Shown piece by piece: positions 6,475 through 7,898 of a stretch of 7,898 bases of DNA; positions within the stretch are counted from its first letter, which is position 1, and each line of letters starts with the position of its first letter. The position numbers and the translations under genes are program-made. The stretch is taken from the NCBI GenBank assembly GCA_002389995.1, contig DGRR01000160.1:1-7898 (forward strand). The letters run 5' to 3'. Source of the stretch: Ruminococcus sp. UBA4383 (lineage in GTDB: Bacteria; Bacillota; Clostridia; Oscillospirales; Ruminococcaceae). A model generated the notes under the pieces. That model was not told the DNA's origin. It made no database searches and saw only the letters and a program-made list of their open reading frames with translations.

Positions 6475-6513
6475 TGCGGCACATTGATATGTGCCGCATT
6501 TTTTTATTTTTTC
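6475..6513 (+). terminator. Strong Rho-independent terminator, probably bidirectional
   Basis: TGCGGCACA (6475-6483), a 6-nt loop, and TGTGCCGCA (6490-6498) form a 9-bp GC-rich stem followed by T7-A-T6 on the plus strand, ending the ireB transcript. On the minus strand the same stem is followed by AAGTTTTTC, so it can also end the convergent trmB operon. Confidence 0.88.
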
Positions 6514-6695
6514 TTCATACTGCGCTTTATGAGAAATACTGCCGCAAGAAAACCTGCTTTGAGTGCATAGGATATCTTTGAAACCATAGCTTTTTTAGTT
6601 TTGACTTTTCTTGCATGGGAGAGATTTCCTGTGCCTGCTGTTTTCATTGTACCGAATCCGAATGAAAAATTCCCCTTATTTTTTTGAACTTCCAT
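6504..6695 (-). CDS. Small basic protein of unknown function, coupled to trmB
   Basis: A 63-aa ORF starting one base after the trmB stop. It has an excellent SD, AAGGAG (complement of 6703-6708) inside the last trmB codons, 7 nt from the ATG; this RBS is the main reason to call it real. The protein is strongly basic (about a quarter Lys/Arg), with a Gly/Phe-rich start (NFSFGFGT, 9-16), a basic middle (HARKVKTKK, 28-35) and one short hydrophobic stretch (AGFLAAVFLI, 47-56) followed by KRSMKKK. The stretch could be a short membrane anchor or an amphipathic helix. I do not recognise a family. The final Lys codons and stop overlap the A-rich complement of the opposing terminator's T-tract. Confidence 0.6.
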   Translation of the reverse strand: MEVQKNKGNFSFGFGTMKTAGTGNLSHARKVKTKKAMVSKISYALKAGFLAAVFLIKRSMKKK

Positions 6696-6696
6696 T

Positions 6697-7365
6697 TTAC
6701 AACTCCTTATTTACAATTGGCTGTGCGATTAAAAATTTTATTTTTTTGCCTTCTTCCGTGAACATTTTCTCATGTTCCGTAACGAAATTTTCATAAGGGC
6801 TTTCTGCATGGAGGTCATATGTTTTATATTTTATTTCATAGCCTGCCTCTTTGAAATGGTCAAGTGACTCCTTGAAAAGCTGGTCATCATCTGTCTTGAA
6901 CCATATTTCTCCCTTTAAGAATTTCTTATAATTCATTAATTGTCTTGTATGGGTGAGCCGTCTTTTTTTGTGTTTGTTTTTATTCCACGGGTTGCAGAAA
7001 TTTATATATATTCTGTCTGCACGGTCATTTTCACCGAATGACATATCTATGCGTTCGATATTCTGTATAGCTATGCGGATATTATCCATGGGGATATTTT
7101 TTTCCGAATATGCGGATTCAATTTTTCTTTTTGCGAGGACGAGCATTTCGTTTTTGATATCCATGGCTATGAAATTTATATCCGTATGAGCAGGGGCAGC
7201 CTGTGAAATGAAACCGCCTTTTCCGCAGCCGAGTTCCATATACAAAGGTCTTTCGGGGTGCGGAAACAGAGTATTCCATTTCCCCTTGTTTTCCTGAGGT
7301 GTTTTCGCATAGAAATCGCATGATTCAAGTTCAGGCTTTGCCCATGGTTTGTGTCTTATTCTCAT
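6697..7365 (-). CDS. trmB: tRNA (guanine-N7-)-methyltransferase
   Basis: A 222-aa SAM-dependent enzyme making m7G46 in the tRNA variable loop; the length is normal for monomeric bacterial TrmB. The SAM site is ELGCGKG (44-50) with the acidic Asp69 of motif II (FIAMD). The family block around 121-138 reads NFCNPWNKNKHKKRRLT; most bacterial TrmB proteins have DPWPK or DPWHK here, so Asn125 replaces the usual Asp and Asn128 replaces Pro/His. FKTDDDQLF (156-164) and the C-terminal FVTEHEKMF (194-202) complete the family pattern. The start ATG at 7363-7365 has AGGAG (complement of 7372-7376) 6 nt upstream. That RBS is the terminal part of the last repeat unit of the upstream array. No promoter is visible before the array leaves the window. 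It is co-transcribed with the 63-aa gene. Confidence 0.95.
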   Translation of the reverse strand: MRIRHKPWAKPELESCDFYAKTPQENKGKWNTLFPHPERPLYMELGCGKGGFISQAAPAHTDINFIAMDIKNEMLVLAKRKIESAYSEKNIPMDNIRIAIQNIERIDMSFGENDRADRIYINFCNPWNKNKHKKRRLTHTRQLMNYKKFLKGEIWFKTDDDQLFKESLDHFKEAGYEIKYKTYDLHAESPYENFVTEHEKMFTEEGKKIKFLIAQPIVNKEL

Positions 7366-7375
7366 AATATACTCC

Positions 7376-7898
7376 TATTTAAAATCGTCAAATTTTCGCT
7401 TTTAAGCCTTGTGCTTTCATTCGCTCCGTTACACTGCGCTCATTCTCAGCACAAGAGCGAAAATTTTCCTCTTATTTAAAATCGTCAAATTTTCGCTTTT
7501 TATGCCTTGTGCTTTCATTCGCTCCGTTACACTGTGCTCATTCTCAGCACAAGAGCGAAAATTTTCCTCTTATTTAAAATCGTCAAATTTTCGCTTTTAA
7601 GCCTTGTGCTTTCATTCGCTCTGTTACACTGCGTTCATTCTCAGCACAAGAGCGAAAATTTTCCTCTTATTTAAAATCGTCAAATTTTCGCTTTTAAGCC
7701 TTGTGCTTTCATTCGCTCCGTTACACTGCGCTCATTCTCAGCACAAGAGCGAAAATTTTCCTCTTATTTAAAATCGTCAAATTTTCGCTTTTAAGCCTTG
7801 TGCTTTCATTCGCTCCGTTACACTACGCTCATTCTCAGCACAAGAGCGAAAATTTTCCTCTTATTTAAAATCGTCAAATTTTCGCTTTTATAGCCTTT
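7376..7898 (-). repeat. Tandem array of 97-98-bp palindromic units upstream of trmB, running off the window
   Basis: AAAATCGTCAAATTTTCGC recurs at 7381, 7478, 7576, 7673, 7770 and 7867, spacings 97, 98, 97, 97 and 97: five complete units plus a partial sixth at the edge. Relative to trmB each unit reads GCGAAAATTT, a linker with AATAAGAGG, AAATTTTCGC, then the stem CTTGTGCT ... AGCACAAG. The arms are invariant in all copies; the few differences fall in the internal loop (for example 7535, 7621, 7634 and 7825) and in the TTAA/TATA linker. This 523-base stretch contains no gene: the period is not a multiple of three and open frames crossing it are repeat translations. It is the same family as 5527-5654. 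Confidence 0.93.
7390..7466 (-). ncRNA. Candidate structured leader RNA of trmB (terminal repeat unit)
   Basis: On the minus strand, AAATTTTCGC (7466-7457) can pair with GCGAAAATTT (7399-7390), enclosing the 8-bp stem formed by CTTGTGCT (7455-7448) and AGCACAAG (7415-7408). This would place an elongated hairpin about 14 nt before the trmB SD. The equivalent fold before the DUF1540 gene pairs 5558-5567 with 5626-5635 around 5569-5576/5609-5616. Paired sequences differ between the two loci but stay complementary. Calling it RNA is inference; the palindromes could act as DNA. Confidence 0.4.

Noticed and set aside
6379..6570. 63-aa plus-strand frame spanning the terminator
   Set aside because: It crosses the strong hairpin and T-tract, has no good SD, and overlaps the coupled 63-aa minus-strand gene.
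7409..7600. 63-aa open frame in the repeat array (and its echoes in other units)
   Set aside because: It translates the repeat itself, changes frame with the 97-bp period, and has no ribosome binding site.
7376..7898. Regularly spaced repeats as a CRISPR array
   Set aside because: Whole 97-98-bp units are near-identical; there are no variable spacers between short repeats and no cas genes in view.

Overview
The window looks like chromosomal DNA from a low-GC member of the Bacillota, most likely a Ruminococcus-like clostridium. This rests on AT-rich intergenic DNA, strong AGGAGG-type ribosome binding sites, an IreB-family protein, a DUF1540 cysteine-rich peptide and a SERCA-like Ca2+ ATPase. 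The genus is an inference from overall flavour and was not tested.

Layout. (1) 1-2732, + strand: the 3' part of tgt (queuosine tRNA modification), a HAD phosphatase of the phosphoglycolate phosphatase type, and a SUFU-domain protein. They are packed as an operon: the tgt stop lies in the SD of the phosphatase gene, and the phosphatase and SUFU genes share an ATGA overlap. (2) 2735-5350, - strand: a complete P2A-type Ca2+ ATPase that meets the SUFU gene tail to tail with two bases between stop codons. (3) 5351-6067: a regulatory and repeat region. It holds a promoter with a palindrome at the expected start site, a ~99-bp repeat element ending exactly in the RBS of a 59-aa DUF1540 gene, a 14-bp perfect hairpin behind that gene, and a good promoter for ireB. 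(4) 6068-6337, + strand: ireB. (5) 6475-6513: a strong, possibly bidirectional terminator. (6) 6504-7365, - strand: trmB (tRNA m7G46 methyltransferase) followed by a translationally coupled 63-aa basic protein of unknown function. (7) 7376-7898: a tandem array of five complete 97-98-bp units plus a partial sixth that runs off the window.

The most interesting signal links regions 3 and 7. The repeat in front of the DUF1540 gene and the array in front of trmB are the same family, in the same orientation relative to the downstream gene. In both, the last copy ends in that gene's Shine-Dalgarno sequence. The two versions differ in sequence but keep their inverted-repeat arms perfectly complementary, with at least four compensatory base-pair changes in two stems. 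The arm order (A, A', B, B', A) allows two mutually exclusive pairings. This suggests a structured leader element or a palindromic mobile repeat; I do not recognise it as a named family.

The other genes are mostly housekeeping (tRNA modification, phosphate-ester repair, Ca2+ export, kinase signalling). The SUFU protein is the accessory-type exception, because bacterial SUFU domains are known as immunity proteins of polymorphic toxin systems. No toxin is visible here.
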